Notes: generated by a model not told the origin, from the letters alone. A stretch of DNA of 8,719 bases from Actinomycetota bacterium (GCA_009704515.1 WLDZ01000036.1:1-8719), one strand, 5' to 3'. Counted from the first letter of the stretch, positions 1-8,355 are shown. Numbers and translations are program-made.

Positions 1-1716
1 GAGTTTTCCTGGATCAAGCAATATCACCCGACTTATAATGTGCAATTTAAAGATGACAAGTCATACCCATATCTCGCTATTTCTTTGGATGATGAATTTC
101 CACGGATTTTCATTACTCGTAAAGAGAAGCGTCCAGGCTTAAAGTACTTCGGTCCATATACAAATGCATGGGCGCTGCGAAATACCTATGAAGTTTTACT
201 TAAGGTTTTTCCAGTTCGTTCCTGTTCCGCCGGTAATTTTCAACGGGCGGTCCGTTCAAAGCGTCAATGCCTACTCGGTGATATCGGAAAATGTGCTGCA
301 CCTTGCGTTGGCTGGGTGAGTAAGGAGGAGCATCACGCTATTGCGGTAAAACTTGATGCGTTCATGGAAGCGGGAATGGAGGACATACTTCCAACTTTGC
401 GGGATGAAATGTCATCGGCCTCCGAACGCGAAGAGTTTGAAAGAGCGGCGCGCATCCGTGATCAAATTGAATCTTTTGAGAAAGCGCAGCGTTCGACGCA
501 GGGAAACCTTTCGGATGAGATTGATGGTGATTTCATCGCTATTCATGAGGAAGGCCTACATGCAGCCGGCTCAATCTTCATCGTACGTCGCGGGTCTATA
601 AAAGGCTCTCGTTCCTGGATTGTTGACCAAGCACGAACCCTAGAGGGAGATGATCAATGGTCTTCCTTGCTCTTCTCAATCTACGGAGATGGAACACTTG
701 ATATTCCCTCGGCTATTCACATCAATCAAGAACCGACCGATCGTGAAGCGCTAGCGGAGTGGTTGAGTTCTTTAGCTGGGTTTAAAGTTTCGCTGAAAGT
801 TCCGCAGCGCGGCGATAAAGTTGAATTGCTTACGACCGTTGAAAGAAATGCCCATTATGCACTCGTTCAGTTTATGAGTAAACGCGCAACCGATGCCGCT
901 GTTTCTGGAAAAGCTCTAATCGAGTTGGAAGAAGCCTTAGAGTTACCGAGAACACCTTTACGTATTGAGTGCTATGACATTTCAAATATATCTGGAACTT
1001 CCGTAGTTGCGTCTATGGTGGTTTTTGAAGATGGTCTAGCCAAAAAATCTGAATACCGACGCTTTGCAATTGATACCGAAACTGCAACTGACGACACACG
1101 CGCAATGCATCAAGTCATTACCCGAAGAATGAAAAGACTGTTGGCTGACAAGCAAGTCAATCACAGCGAAGTTGCCGAGACAGGCGGTCGGATTTCAAAA
1201 TTTGCATACCCTCCTCAACTTATCGTCGTTGATGGCGGTGCTCCGCAAGTCGCAGCAGCGCAGCGGGCACTGGACGAACTAGGAATCTCAGATATCGCCC
1301 TTGTTGGATTAGCGAAGAGATTAGAAGAGGTATGGACACCCCATAGCAGCGACCCGCTTATCCTGCCGAGATCGAGTGAAGGAATGTATTTACTGCAACG
1401 AATTCGCGATGAAGCTCATCGATTCGCGATAACTTTCCATAGATCGAAACGTTCTAAGGTGATGCTCGAGTCACTTCTCGATGAGATTCCTCAGCTAGGG
1501 GAGAGCAGGCGTAAAGCTTTACTAGATCGCTTCGGCAGTGTGACTGCTATTCGAAAAGCATCCCTTGATGAACTCACATCTACCCCAGGAATTGGTGCGA
1601 CGATTGGTGGCATCATCTTTACTCATCTCTCATCCCTCTCAGGATTATCGCAAGCGGGCGTAACGGAAGCGGGAGTATCGATTGATATGCAAACAGGAGA
1701 GATTACGCATAGTTGA
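1..1716 (+). CDS. uvrC: Excinuclease ABC subunit C (UvrC), 5'-truncated by window edge
   Basis: UvrC makes the dual incisions around a lesion in nucleotide excision repair after UvrA/UvrB load on damaged DNA. The reading frame is open from base 1 (E-F-S-W-I-K-Q-Y-H-P-T-Y-N-V), so the gene starts before the window. About 75 residues, most of the GIY-YIG nuclease domain, are probably missing; 571 residues are visible. Visible-residue landmarks: the end of the GIY-YIG domain through the DDKSYPYL and YFGPY motifs (about 17-53); four cysteines C75, C90, C98, C102, whose last two spacings match the Fe-S cluster ligands reported for UvrC; a UVR motif that binds UvrB (about 128-163); the RNase H-like 3'-incision domain with DIS (D326), VVDGG (D411) and DEAHRFA (H473); and tandem helix-hairpin-helix DNA binding at about 498-543. 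A GTG at 40 is an internal Val codon, not the start. The stop lies 21 nt before rapZ, so co-transcription is likely. Identification is secure. Confidence 0.97.
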   Translation, partial: EFSWIKQYHPTYNVQFKDDKSYPYLAISLDDEFPRIFITRKEKRPGLKYFGPYTNAWALRNTYEVLLKVFPVRSCSAGNFQRAVRSKRQCLLGDIGKCAAPCVGWVSKEEHHAIAVKLDAFMEAGMEDILPTLRDEMSSASEREEFERAARIRDQIESFEKAQRSTQGNLSDEIDGDFIAIHEEGLHAAGSIFIVRRGSIKGSRSWIVDQARTLEGDDQWSSLLFSIYGDGTLDIPSAIHINQEPTDREALAEWLSSLAGFKVSLKVPQRGDKVELLTTVERNAHYALVQFMSKRATDAAVSGKALIELEEALELPRTPLRIECYDISNISGTSVVASMVVFEDGLAKKSEYRRFAIDTETATDDTRAMHQVITRRMKRLLADKQVNHSEVAETGGRISKFAYPPQLIVVDGGAPQVAAAQRALDELGISDIALVGLAKRLEEVWTPHSSDPLILPRSSEGMYLLQRIRDEAHRFAITFHRSKRSKVMLESLLDEIPQLGESRRKALLDRFGSVTAIRKASLDELTSTPGIGATIGGIIFTHLSSLSGLSQAGVTEAGVSIDMQTGEITHS

Positions 1717-1737
1717 GCTTTAGGGCAGAATAGGGCT

Positions 1738-2604
1738 ATGGGTAGTCGCGAATTTCTAATCTTGACGGGTATGTCAGGTGCTGGTCGTTCAACAGTGGCT
1801 CATGCGTTAGAAGATTTGGGCTGGCATGTAGTTGATAATCTGCCACCATCATTGCTGCCTGAACTCGCGGTGGAAATGTCCAAAAGCGAAGCTTCCGTTG
1901 CTGTTGTTGTTGATGTCCGTGGTGGAAAATTCTTTGATGCCCTGAGCTCGGCTCTCGTTAACCTTAAGGGCGCTGCAATCGATTACAGGCTTCTCTTCTT
2001 GGATGCCACTGATCAAGCGCTAGTGCAACGGTTTGAGTCAACTAGGCGCCCACACCCACTTCAATCAGGAGATCGAATTGTCGATGGCATCGCTCGAGAA
2101 CGCGTCAAACTCGAAGAACTGCGATCACAAGCAGATGTCGTTATCGATACTTCCAACCTCAATGTTCATCAACTAGAGAAGAGAACTGGAGAGATATTTG
2201 CGGCAGGAATAGGGCAAGCGCTTCGAATCAATGTTCTCTCATTTGGTTATAAATACGGTATCCCAGTAGATGCCGATATTGTTCTTGATTGCAGATTCAT
2301 TCCCAATCCGCATTGGGTTCCAGAACTTCGTCCACTTTCTGGTCTAGACGAGAAAGTTTTTAATCATGTTCTCAGCAGCGAAGGTGTCTCAGATTTCGTT
2401 GCATCCTATGTCGCAGTCATAGAAAAGATGATTCCTGGTTACCTTCGTGAAGGAAAGAAGTATGTAACTATTGCAATCGGATGTACTGGGGGCAAGCATC
2501 GCTCTGTTTCAGTTGCCCGAGAAATCTCCAATCAGCTTAATTCTGCGCAAGGAGAGTTCGCAATCTCTGCGCATGCAACACACCGTGACGTGGGAAGAGA
2601 ATGA
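1738..2604 (+). CDS. rapZ: RapZ/YvcJ family P-loop nucleotide-binding protein
   Basis: This 288-residue protein has the normal family length. It belongs to the RapZ (YhbJ/YvcJ) family: P-loop ATP/GTP-binding proteins that in E. coli act as an RNA-binding adaptor controlling glmS mRNA through small RNAs. The actinobacterial role is not well defined. Visible motifs: Walker A GMSGAGRS (residues 11-18), with Arg where the classic P-loop has Lys; VVDNLPP (31-37); VVVDVRGG (57-63), Walker B-like; STRRPHPL (101-108); and a conserved C-terminal half with SFGYKYGIP (168-176), FIPNPHWVPELRPL (187-200) and TIAIGCTGGKHRSV (244-257). The C-terminal lysine cluster used by E. coli RapZ for RNA binding is not obvious; the protein ends in HRDVGRE. 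An in-frame TGA (the uvrC stop) lies 24 nt upstream, so ATG 1738 is the first plausible start. Its Shine-Dalgarno is poor: AGGG sits only 2 nt away. The stop overlaps the yvcK start by 4 nt. Confidence 0.94.
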   Translation: MGSREFLILTGMSGAGRSTVAHALEDLGWHVVDNLPPSLLPELAVEMSKSEASVAVVVDVRGGKFFDALSSALVNLKGAAIDYRLLFLDATDQALVQRFESTRRPHPLQSGDRIVDGIARERVKLEELRSQADVVIDTSNLNVHQLEKRTGEIFAAGIGQALRINVLSFGYKYGIPVDADIVLDCRFIPNPHWVPELRPLSGLDEKVFNHVLSSEGVSDFVASYVAVIEKMIPGYLREGKKYVTIAIGCTGGKHRSVSVAREISNQLNSAQGEFAISAHATHRDVGRE

Positions 2605-3551
2605 TTTCTGACTTAAAGGTTGCAGCACTTGGTGGTGGTCATGGTTTGGCCGCGACGCTAAAAGCACTTCGAGCAATTACTAGCAATATCACTGCCATTG
2701 TTACAGTTGCAGATAACGGAGGCTCCAGCGGTCGATTGCGCGAAGAATTTCCAATTGTTCCTCCAGGAGATTTGCGAATGGCACTTGCAGCGCTATGTGC
2801 AGATGATGATTGGGGGCGAAATTGGGCTCAGATTATGCAATACAGATTCACAAGCAATGGCCCCCTAGATGGACATGCTATGGGAAACCTACTTCTAGCC
2901 GCACTCTGGGATCGCGATGAAGATGTTGTGGCTGGATTGGATCAAGTTGGAGCGTTACTAAAAGTTGTTGGCCGAGTTCTACCGATGACTGCTGAGCCAC
3001 TATCAATAGATGCTTCTTTTAATAACAATGGCAGAACTATCGAGGCACATGGTCAAGTTGCTGTTGCTACAACAAAGGGTCGACTTGAATCTCTTCGACT
3101 ATCCCCAGCAAATCCTGAGGTTAGAGAAGAAGTAACCGCTGCAATTTCAGAGGCCGATTGGATCACGATGGGACCAGGTTCATGGTTCTCTAGTGTGTTG
3201 CCACATCTGCTGGTTCCCACGCTACGCGATGCGATTACAGCTTCTAGTGCAAAGAAGATTCTCTTACTCAATCTCGACACAGATAAAGGGGAGTCAGGTG
3301 GGGGAGAATTTGCGGGTTACTCACCTCGCGAGCATTGCGAAATTCTCTTCCAATATGCCCCTGATCTTCACTTTGATGTAGTTGTAGCGGATTCGAACCA
3401 AGGAGATATGGGAGGGCTTCGTGAACTACTCGCAGCGAAAGGTAGCGCCTTCTATGAAGGAGATTTACGCGAGCCAACAGCGCATTTTCACCATAACGAG
3501 CAGAAATTAACTTCGGCTTTCACTCACATAGCTCGCAAAATACTGGTTTGA
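2601..3551 (+). CDS. yvcK: YvcK/CofD-like gluconeogenesis factor (UPF0052)
   Basis: This 316-residue cytosolic protein of the YvcK/CofD-like superfamily has the usual length. In Bacillus and mycobacteria its relatives bind UDP-sugars such as UDP-GlcNAc and are needed for normal envelope growth on gluconeogenic carbon sources. Enzymatic activity is not established for the family. Visible motifs: a Rossmann-like start with GGGHGL (11-16), [13 protein letters not shown] (36-48), PPGDLR (54-59), [12 protein letters not shown] (91-102), LPMTAEPL (127-134) and [16 protein letters not shown] (191-206). The NL-x-x-x-x-GE segment (224-231) reads NLDTDKGE, unlike the PGET-type motif common in relatives. 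ATG 2601 overlaps the rapZ TGA in ATGA, implying translational coupling. A purine-rich GGGAAGAG just upstream lies inside the end of rapZ. The protein is not a genuine CofD: it sits in the conserved rapZ-yvcK-whiA context, with no F420 genes visible. Confidence 0.94.
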   Translation: MISDLKVAALGGGHGLAATLKALRAITSNITAIVTVADNGGSSGRLREEFPIVPPGDLRMALAALCADDDWGRNWAQIMQYRFTSNGPLDGHAMGNLLLAALWDRDEDVVAGLDQVGALLKVVGRVLPMTAEPLSIDASFNNNGRTIEAHGQVAVATTKGRLESLRLSPANPEVREEVTAAISEADWITMGPGSWFSSVLPHLLVPTLRDAITASSAKKILLLNLDTDKGESGGGEFAGYSPREHCEILFQYAPDLHFDVVVADSNQGDMGGLRELLAAKGSAFYEGDLREPTAHFHHNEQKLTSAFTHIARKILV

Positions 3552-3558
3552 TATCCCC

Positions 3559-4539
3559 ATGGCAATGACAGCGGCAGTAAAGGATGAGCTAAGCAGACTC
3601 ACCATTACTAAACCCTGCTGCCGCAAGGCCGAAGTGTCATCTCTTTTGCGTTTCGCGGGCGGTTTACACATAGCCTCAGGAAAGGTCGTAATTGAAGTCG
3701 AACTCGATACTTCTCAATCCGCTAGACGCCTGAAGAAAGATATTGCAGATATTTACGGTCACGATAGCGACCTTGCAGTTTTGACTTCTAGTGGCCTGCG
3801 AAAAGGTTCACGATATGTTGTTAGGGTAATCGAAGCTGGAGAAGCGTTAGCCCGCCAAACAGGTCTCATCGATTCACATGGTCGTCCAATCCGTGGACTT
3901 CCCCCTCAAGTAGTTGCTGCAAATGTTTGTGATGCTGAAGCTGCCTGGCGTGGGGCCTTTATGGCACATGGTTCATTGACCGAACCAGGTAGATCCTCTT
4001 CACTTGAGATTACTTGTCCGGGTCCAGAAGCTGCACTCGCACTGGTAGGAGCTGCACGGAGATTAAATATTGCCGCCAAGGCTCGTGAAGTTCGCGGCAT
4101 AGATCGTGTTGTAATCCGTGATGGTGATGCAATCGGAAATCTACTTACGCGATTGGGCGCACATGAGAGTGTCCTAGCTTGGGAAGAACGTCGTATGCGA
4201 CGCGAGGTTCGTGCTACTGCAAATCGTCTTGCTAACTTCGATGATGCAAACCTGCGTCGCTCTGCACGTGCCGCTGTAGCTGCAGCTGCCCGCGTACAGC
4301 GTGCGATGGAAATCCTTGGTCCGACTGTTCCGGATCATCTCAGAGAAGCAGGTGAACTTCGTATTGCTCACGGTCAAGCAAGCCTTGAGGAACTGGGTTC
4401 TTTAGCTTCACCACCGATGACCAAAGATGCAATCGCTGGTCGCATCCGCCGATTGCTCGCCATGGCAGATAAACGTGCAGGTGAGCTCGGAATTCCCGAT
4501 ACTGAGGCTGGCCTCTCGCCTGATTTGCTCGGAGAGTAA
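3559..4539 (+). CDS. whiA: WhiA DNA-binding regulator
   Basis: WhiA is a bacterial DNA-binding protein that pairs a degenerate LAGLIDADG homing-endonuclease-like fold with a C-terminal helix-turn-helix. In Streptomyces it works with WhiB to switch on sporulation septation; in non-sporulating Gram-positives it affects division and chromosome segregation. At 326 residues it is full length. The N-terminal part has [21 protein letters not shown] (17-37), and the LAGLIDADG-like repeat contains [17 protein letters not shown] (128-144). The C-terminal HTH region spans about 230-310, with [20 protein letters not shown] (275-294) and [13 protein letters not shown] (295-307). The start [10 protein letters not shown] matches the family, so ATG 3559 is preferred over ATG 3565. 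No Shine-Dalgarno is visible upstream, and yvcK ends only 7 nt earlier, so translation probably depends on coupling. The downstream spacer separates it from gap. Its job in this organism cannot be read from the sequence. Confidence 0.95.
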   Translation: MAMTAAVKDELSRLTITKPCCRKAEVSSLLRFAGGLHIASGKVVIEVELDTSQSARRLKKDIADIYGHDSDLAVLTSSGLRKGSRYVVRVIEAGEALARQTGLIDSHGRPIRGLPPQVVAANVCDAEAAWRGAFMAHGSLTEPGRSSSLEITCPGPEAALALVGAARRLNIAAKAREVRGIDRVVIRDGDAIGNLLTRLGAHESVLAWEERRMRREVRATANRLANFDDANLRRSARAAVAAAARVQRAMEILGPTVPDHLREAGELRIAHGQASLEELGSLASPPMTKDAIAGRIRRLLAMADKRAGELGIPDTEAGLSPDLLGE

Positions 4540-4590
4540 GCGTTTAGACTGGTATCCTGAGCTCGTTCCCCAATGTTGTGGCGCAAGTAA

Positions 4591-4635
4591 AGCTACCCTG
4601 TAGGGCTTCGAATAATTTTTTAGCTACCCCTGCAG
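4591..4635. repeat. Two-copy direct repeat AGCTACCC(C)TG(T/C)AG
   Basis: Copy one is at 4591-4603 and copy two at 4622-4635. They differ by one inserted C and one T/C change. The 31-nt offset puts both copies on the same DNA face, as expected for a pair of regulator sites, but a local duplication would look the same. The first copy contains the -10-like TACCCT. Confidence 0.6.
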
Positions 4636-4664
4636 AGCCCAAATCAAAGAAATTTGAGATAGAT

Positions 4665-5674
<1,010 letters not shown>

Positions 5675-5678
5675 TTTA

Positions 5679-6866
5679 ATGAGCTCTTTTGGGGACCTAG
5701 ATGTACAAGGTAAGCGAGTTTTCCTTCGTTGCGATTTAAATGTTCCGCTCAAGGGTGGAGTCATTGCCGATGATGGAAGAATTCGCGCCTCACTACCAAC
5801 AATCAATGCACTCCTTGCAAAAGGAGCTTCGTTAGTAGTTGCGGCACATCTAGGTCGCCCAAAGGGTGAAGTAAAAGCTGAGTTATCACTAGCACCTATA
5901 GCTGTCAGGCTCTCTGAGCTTCTTGGCAAACCAGTTCAATTTCCTGGTGGAATCACTGGCGCTGAAATCACCGAAAAGGCCGCAAATCTGAAGCAGGGTG
6001 AAATTCTGCTCCTTGAGAATATTCGATTTAGCTCGGCAGAAACTTCTAAAGACGAATCAGAGCGCTCAATATTTGCACATGAATTAGCTTCACTCGCTGA
6101 CTTCTATGTTGGCGACGGATTTGGAGCGGTGCATCGCAAGCATGCATCTGTCTACGATCTTCCAAAACTTCTTCCCCATGCTGCCGGAACTTTAGTATCG
6201 GCAGAGGTTGAAGTACTTAAGAAGTTGACCAACAATCCTGCCCGTCCCTTCGGCGTTGTCTTGGGTGGCTCAAAGGTTTCAGATAAGTTGGGTGTTATAT
6301 CTAACCTCCTAGGCAAGGTAGATGTAATGGCAATCGGTGGCGGAATGGTCTTCACCTTCCTCGCTGCGCAGGGAAAAGAGATTGGCACATCGTTGGTTGA
6401 AGCAGAGATGCTCGACACAGTTCGCGCGCTCATCTCAGAAGCGAAGGAGAAGGGCGTCCAGCTGATTCTTCCGACAGATATTGTGGTTGCACCAACTTTC
6501 TCTGCTGACGCAACACCAACTGTTGTCGCAGCAGATGCGATTCCGGGAGATCAGATGGGATTAGATATTGGTCCCGTTTCAGCAGAAGTTTTTGCAGCTG
6601 CAATTCGCGGATGTCAGACTGTATTCTGGAATGGCCCAATGGGCGTCTTCGAATTTCCAGCATTTGCTGCAGGAACTAAGGTTGTTGCTCAAGCACTCAC
6701 TGAGGTATCAGGCATTTCAGTGGTAGGAGGCGGCGATTCTGCAGCAGCCGTTCGCGCCCTTGGTTTTAGCGATAATCAATTCGGGTACATCTCAACTGGC
6801 GGTGGCGCCTCACTTGAATACCTTGAAGGTAAAGAACTTCCAGGCCTAGTAGCTTTAGATTTATAA
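5679..6866 (+). CDS. pgk: Phosphoglycerate kinase
   Basis: Phosphoglycerate kinase transfers phosphate from 1,3-bisphosphoglycerate to ADP, giving 3-phosphoglycerate and ATP in the cytosol. The protein is 395 residues, typical for bacterial monomeric PGK. In the N-terminal substrate domain: RVFLRCDLNVPL (13-24), AHLGRPKG (56-63), LLENIRF (111-117), DFYVGDGFGAVHRKHAS (141-157). In the C-terminal nucleotide domain: LGGSKVSDKLGVI (195-207), GGGMVFTFL (220-228), WNGPMGVFEF (317-326) and the GGGDSAAA phosphate loop (350-357) near the end. The N-terminus begins MSSFGDLDVQGKRV, as family members do, so ATG 5679 is accepted. The purine-rich AGGAAAGAG at 5659-5667 lies inside the end of gap, 11 nt before the start. 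The gene directly follows gap and precedes tpiA by 50 nt, in the conserved glycolytic order. Confidence 0.98.
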   Translation: MSSFGDLDVQGKRVFLRCDLNVPLKGGVIADDGRIRASLPTINALLAKGASLVVAAHLGRPKGEVKAELSLAPIAVRLSELLGKPVQFPGGITGAEITEKAANLKQGEILLLENIRFSSAETSKDESERSIFAHELASLADFYVGDGFGAVHRKHASVYDLPKLLPHAAGTLVSAEVEVLKKLTNNPARPFGVVLGGSKVSDKLGVISNLLGKVDVMAIGGGMVFTFLAAQGKEIGTSLVEAEMLDTVRALISEAKEKGVQLILPTDIVVAPTFSADATPTVVAADAIPGDQMGLDIGPVSAEVFAAAIRGCQTVFWNGPMGVFEFPAFAAGTKVVAQALTEVSGISVVGGGDSAAAVRALGFSDNQFGYISTGGGASLEYLEGKELPGLVALDL

Positions 6867-6916
6867 ATAGATTTAAGATCCCTGACCGAGAAAAATGAAA
6901 GCACCGAGGAGCAAAA

Positions 6917-7693
6917 ATGCGTAAGCCCTTAATGGCAGGTAACTGGAAGATGAACCTCAACCACCTCGAAGCGATCGCTGTCGCTCAAAAATTGGTCTAT
7001 TCATTAGATGATAAAGATTACGATGCTGTAGATCTTGCAATTATTCCTCCATTCACCGATATCAGATCGATTCAGACAATGGTCGATGGAGATCGTTTAC
7101 GTCTGCAGTACGGAGCGCAAGATCTTTCACCTGAATCATCAGGCGCTTTCACTGGGGATATTTCAGGATCTATGCTGGCCAAACTTGGTTGCACCTTTGT
7201 TGTGATCGGTCATTCAGAGCGCCGAGCAATTCATAATGAAGACGATGCTCTCGTAAATCGCAAGATTAAAGCTGCCCTAGCCAATGAGTTAACTCCAATC
7301 TTCTGTGTCGGTGAAGAGCTTCCTATCCGCGAATCAGGGGCACATGTTTCACATGTAATCCGACAGGTTCGCGCAGGTCTAGAAGGTTTTACAAAGCCAG
7401 AGCTTAAGAAGATTGTTATCGCTTACGAACCAGTCTGGGCGATTGGCACAGGCAAGACAGCGACACCTGAGGATGCGCAAGAAGTCTGCTCTGCTATCCG
7501 TGAAGAAGTTGAACAAATCGGATCCTCTGAGATTGCTGCAAATATGCGCATTCTCTACGGTGGTTCTGTTAAATCCTCAAATATCTCCGAAATTATGAAG
7601 CAGCCTGATGTTGATGGCGCGCTTATCGGGGGAGCGAGCCTGGACCCAGAAGAGTTGGCAAAAATTGTGAAGTTCCACGCTCAACCAGAGTAA
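6917..7693 (+). CDS. tpiA: Triosephosphate isomerase
   Basis: Triosephosphate isomerase interconverts dihydroxyacetone phosphate and glyceraldehyde 3-phosphate, feeding the gap product upstream in the operon. It is a cytosolic TIM barrel of 258 residues, normal length. Catalytic residues are all present: N9 and K11 in GNWKMN, H99 in VIGHSERR, and E171 in [14 protein letters not shown], followed by the flexible loop 6. The phosphate-binding YGGSVK (214-219) and [10 protein letters not shown] (233-242) are intact. ATG 6917 has a strong GAGGAG ribosome site at 6906-6911, 5 nt away, and the start [13 protein letters not shown] fits the family. The 50-nt spacer after pgk shows no clear promoter or terminator, so read-through from gap-pgk is expected. 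Confidence 0.98.
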   Translation: MRKPLMAGNWKMNLNHLEAIAVAQKLVYSLDDKDYDAVDLAIIPPFTDIRSIQTMVDGDRLRLQYGAQDLSPESSGAFTGDISGSMLAKLGCTFVVIGHSERRAIHNEDDALVNRKIKAALANELTPIFCVGEELPIRESGAHVSHVIRQVRAGLEGFTKPELKKIVIAYEPVWAIGTGKTATPEDAQEVCSAIREEVEQIGSSEIAANMRILYGGSVKSSNISEIMKQPDVDGALIGGASLDPEELAKIVKFHAQPE

Positions 7694-7749
7694 GTCGAGC
7701 CAGTGAAGATTCGCTATCCTTACCCCCTAGCCGTTCGAGGAGTTTTTCA
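7694..7749 (+). promoter_or_regulatory. tpiA-secG spacer, possible weak promoter
   Basis: The 56-nt spacer contains TATCCT (7715-7720), an actinobacterial TAnnnT-type -10 candidate followed by TACCCCCTAG. No matching -35 is evident at 16-18 nt, and no terminator hairpin is seen. The placement 35 nt before the secG start would suit a secG-rbpA promoter, but read-through from tpiA is equally possible. Confidence 0.22.
7737..7742 (+). promoter_or_regulatory. Ribosome binding site for the secG GTG start
   Basis: GAGGAG ends 7 nt before GTG 7750, a good Shine-Dalgarno at the right distance. This supports the GTG as the true initiation codon, since no ATG occurs at the expected N-terminus of SecG. 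Confidence 0.75.
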
Positions 7750-7980
7750 GTGAAAATAGGTCTTTCCATCTTTCTAGTCATCACCAGCATCTTGATGATT
7801 CTGCTTGTCTTGCTTCATAAGGGTAAGGGTTCAGGCCTTTCAGATATGTTCGGTGGTGGTATCTCATCTAACTACGGCGGCTCATCAGTAGTTGAAAAGA
7901 ATCTTGATCGCATCACAATTGTTGTTGGTGGCCTCTGGTTCTCAGGCGTCATTGGTTTATCACTTGTATTGAAGGGCTAA
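7750..7980 (+). CDS. secG: Preprotein translocase subunit SecG
   Basis: SecG is the small auxiliary subunit of the SecYEG protein-export channel in the cytoplasmic membrane and helps SecA-driven translocation. The 76-residue product has the expected two-helix hairpin: a first hydrophobic helix at about residues 3-22, a conserved cytosolic loop LLHKGKGSGLSDMFGGG (21-37) and a second hydrophobic helix at about 54-75. The start is GTG with a strong ribosome site. It lies between tpiA and rbpA, where actinobacteria commonly place secG. The stop is 4 nt before rbpA, so the two are almost certainly co-transcribed. Confidence 0.95.
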   Translation: MKIGLSIFLVITSILMILLVLLHKGKGSGLSDMFGGGISSNYGGSSVVEKNLDRITIVVGGLWFSGVIGLSLVLKG

Positions 7981-7984
7981 ATAA

Positions 7985-8326
7985 ATGGCTAGTGCAATAC
8001 GTGGCAGTCGCGTTGGCGCAGGACCAATGGGCGAAGCCGAGCGCGGCGATCGAATCGAGCGTTCAGTAGTTCTCTACTGGTGCGGCAAGGGACACGAAAC
8101 TCCAGTTTCATTTGCAGTTGAAGAATCAGTTGTTACTCCAGATCAATGGGATTGCCCAAAGTGTGGTTTGCCAGCAGGTCGCGATCGTAACAACACACCT
8201 AACGCTGTCGTTAATGTCCCTTACAAGACTCACCTTGCATATGTAAAAGAACGACGCACAGATGCCGAAGGTAAGAAGATTCTTGAGGACGCGCTACGCA
8301 AACTTCGCGGAGAAGACGACGAGTAG
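7985..8326 (+). CDS. rbpA: RNA polymerase-binding protein RbpA
   Basis: RbpA is an actinobacterial transcription factor that binds RNA polymerase and the principal sigma factor, stabilises the open promoter complex and can influence rifampicin response. The 113-residue product matches the family length. A basic, flexible N-terminal tail (1-25) starts MASAIRGSRVG. The core zinc-binding domain carries C33, H37 (YWCGKGHE) and C57, C60 (DCPKCG). A basic linker, then a C-terminal sigma-interacting helix region (about 80-110, YKTHLAYVKERR onward), completes it. AAGGG at 7972-7976 lies 8 nt upstream of ATG 7985. The gene ends in tandem stops, TAG TAA. It is the last gene of the plus-strand run and faces the convergent pgi gene. 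The protein itself is strong evidence for an actinobacterial host. Confidence 0.96.
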   Translation: MASAIRGSRVGAGPMGEAERGDRIERSVVLYWCGKGHETPVSFAVEESVVTPDQWDCPKCGLPAGRDRNNTPNAVVNVPYKTHLAYVKERRTDAEGKKILEDALRKLRGEDDE

Positions 8327-8329
8327 TAA

Positions 8330-8354
8330 TTTTTAGCTCTAAAGAGTCTAAAGA
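8330..8354. terminator. AT-rich hairpin between convergent rbpA and pgi (possible bidirectional terminator)
   Basis: Bases 8330-8339 pair with 8344-8354: TTTAG (8332-8336) with CTAAA (8348-8352), CTC (8337-8339) with GAG (8344-8346), loop TAAA, one bulged T (8347), and a G-T plus an A-T pair at the base. The position between converging genes suits a shared terminator. However, the stem is weak, it includes the pgi stop codon, and no clear U-tract follows on either strand, so this is tentative. Confidence 0.35.
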
Positions 8355-8355
8355 G
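8338..8355. repeat. Tandem 9-bp direct repeat TCTAAAGAG x2
   Basis: Two exact adjacent copies of TCTAAAGAG (8338-8346 and 8347-8355) span the pgi stop codon. Read on the minus strand the unit is CTCTTTAGA. Its 9-bp length keeps frame, so the TAG stop is followed by a second in-frame TAG and then a TAA. Confidence 0.85.

Noticed and set aside
34..39. Perfect TATAAT that could be a -10 promoter box
   Set aside because: It lies inside uvrC and encodes the conserved Tyr-Asn of the UvrC family; no -35 can be assessed and the context is coding.
3276..3282. GACAC motifs as WhiA binding sites, e.g. in yvcK, pgk and tpiA
   Set aside because: The motif is five bases long and found only inside coding sequence here, at about chance frequency; none is in a promoter-like position.
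4591..4621. Rho-independent terminator for whiA formed by CCCTGTAGGG followed by a T-run
   Set aside because: The palindrome leaves at most a 3-bp stem with a minimal loop, and the T-run starts several bases after the stem, so it does not fit an intrinsic terminator.
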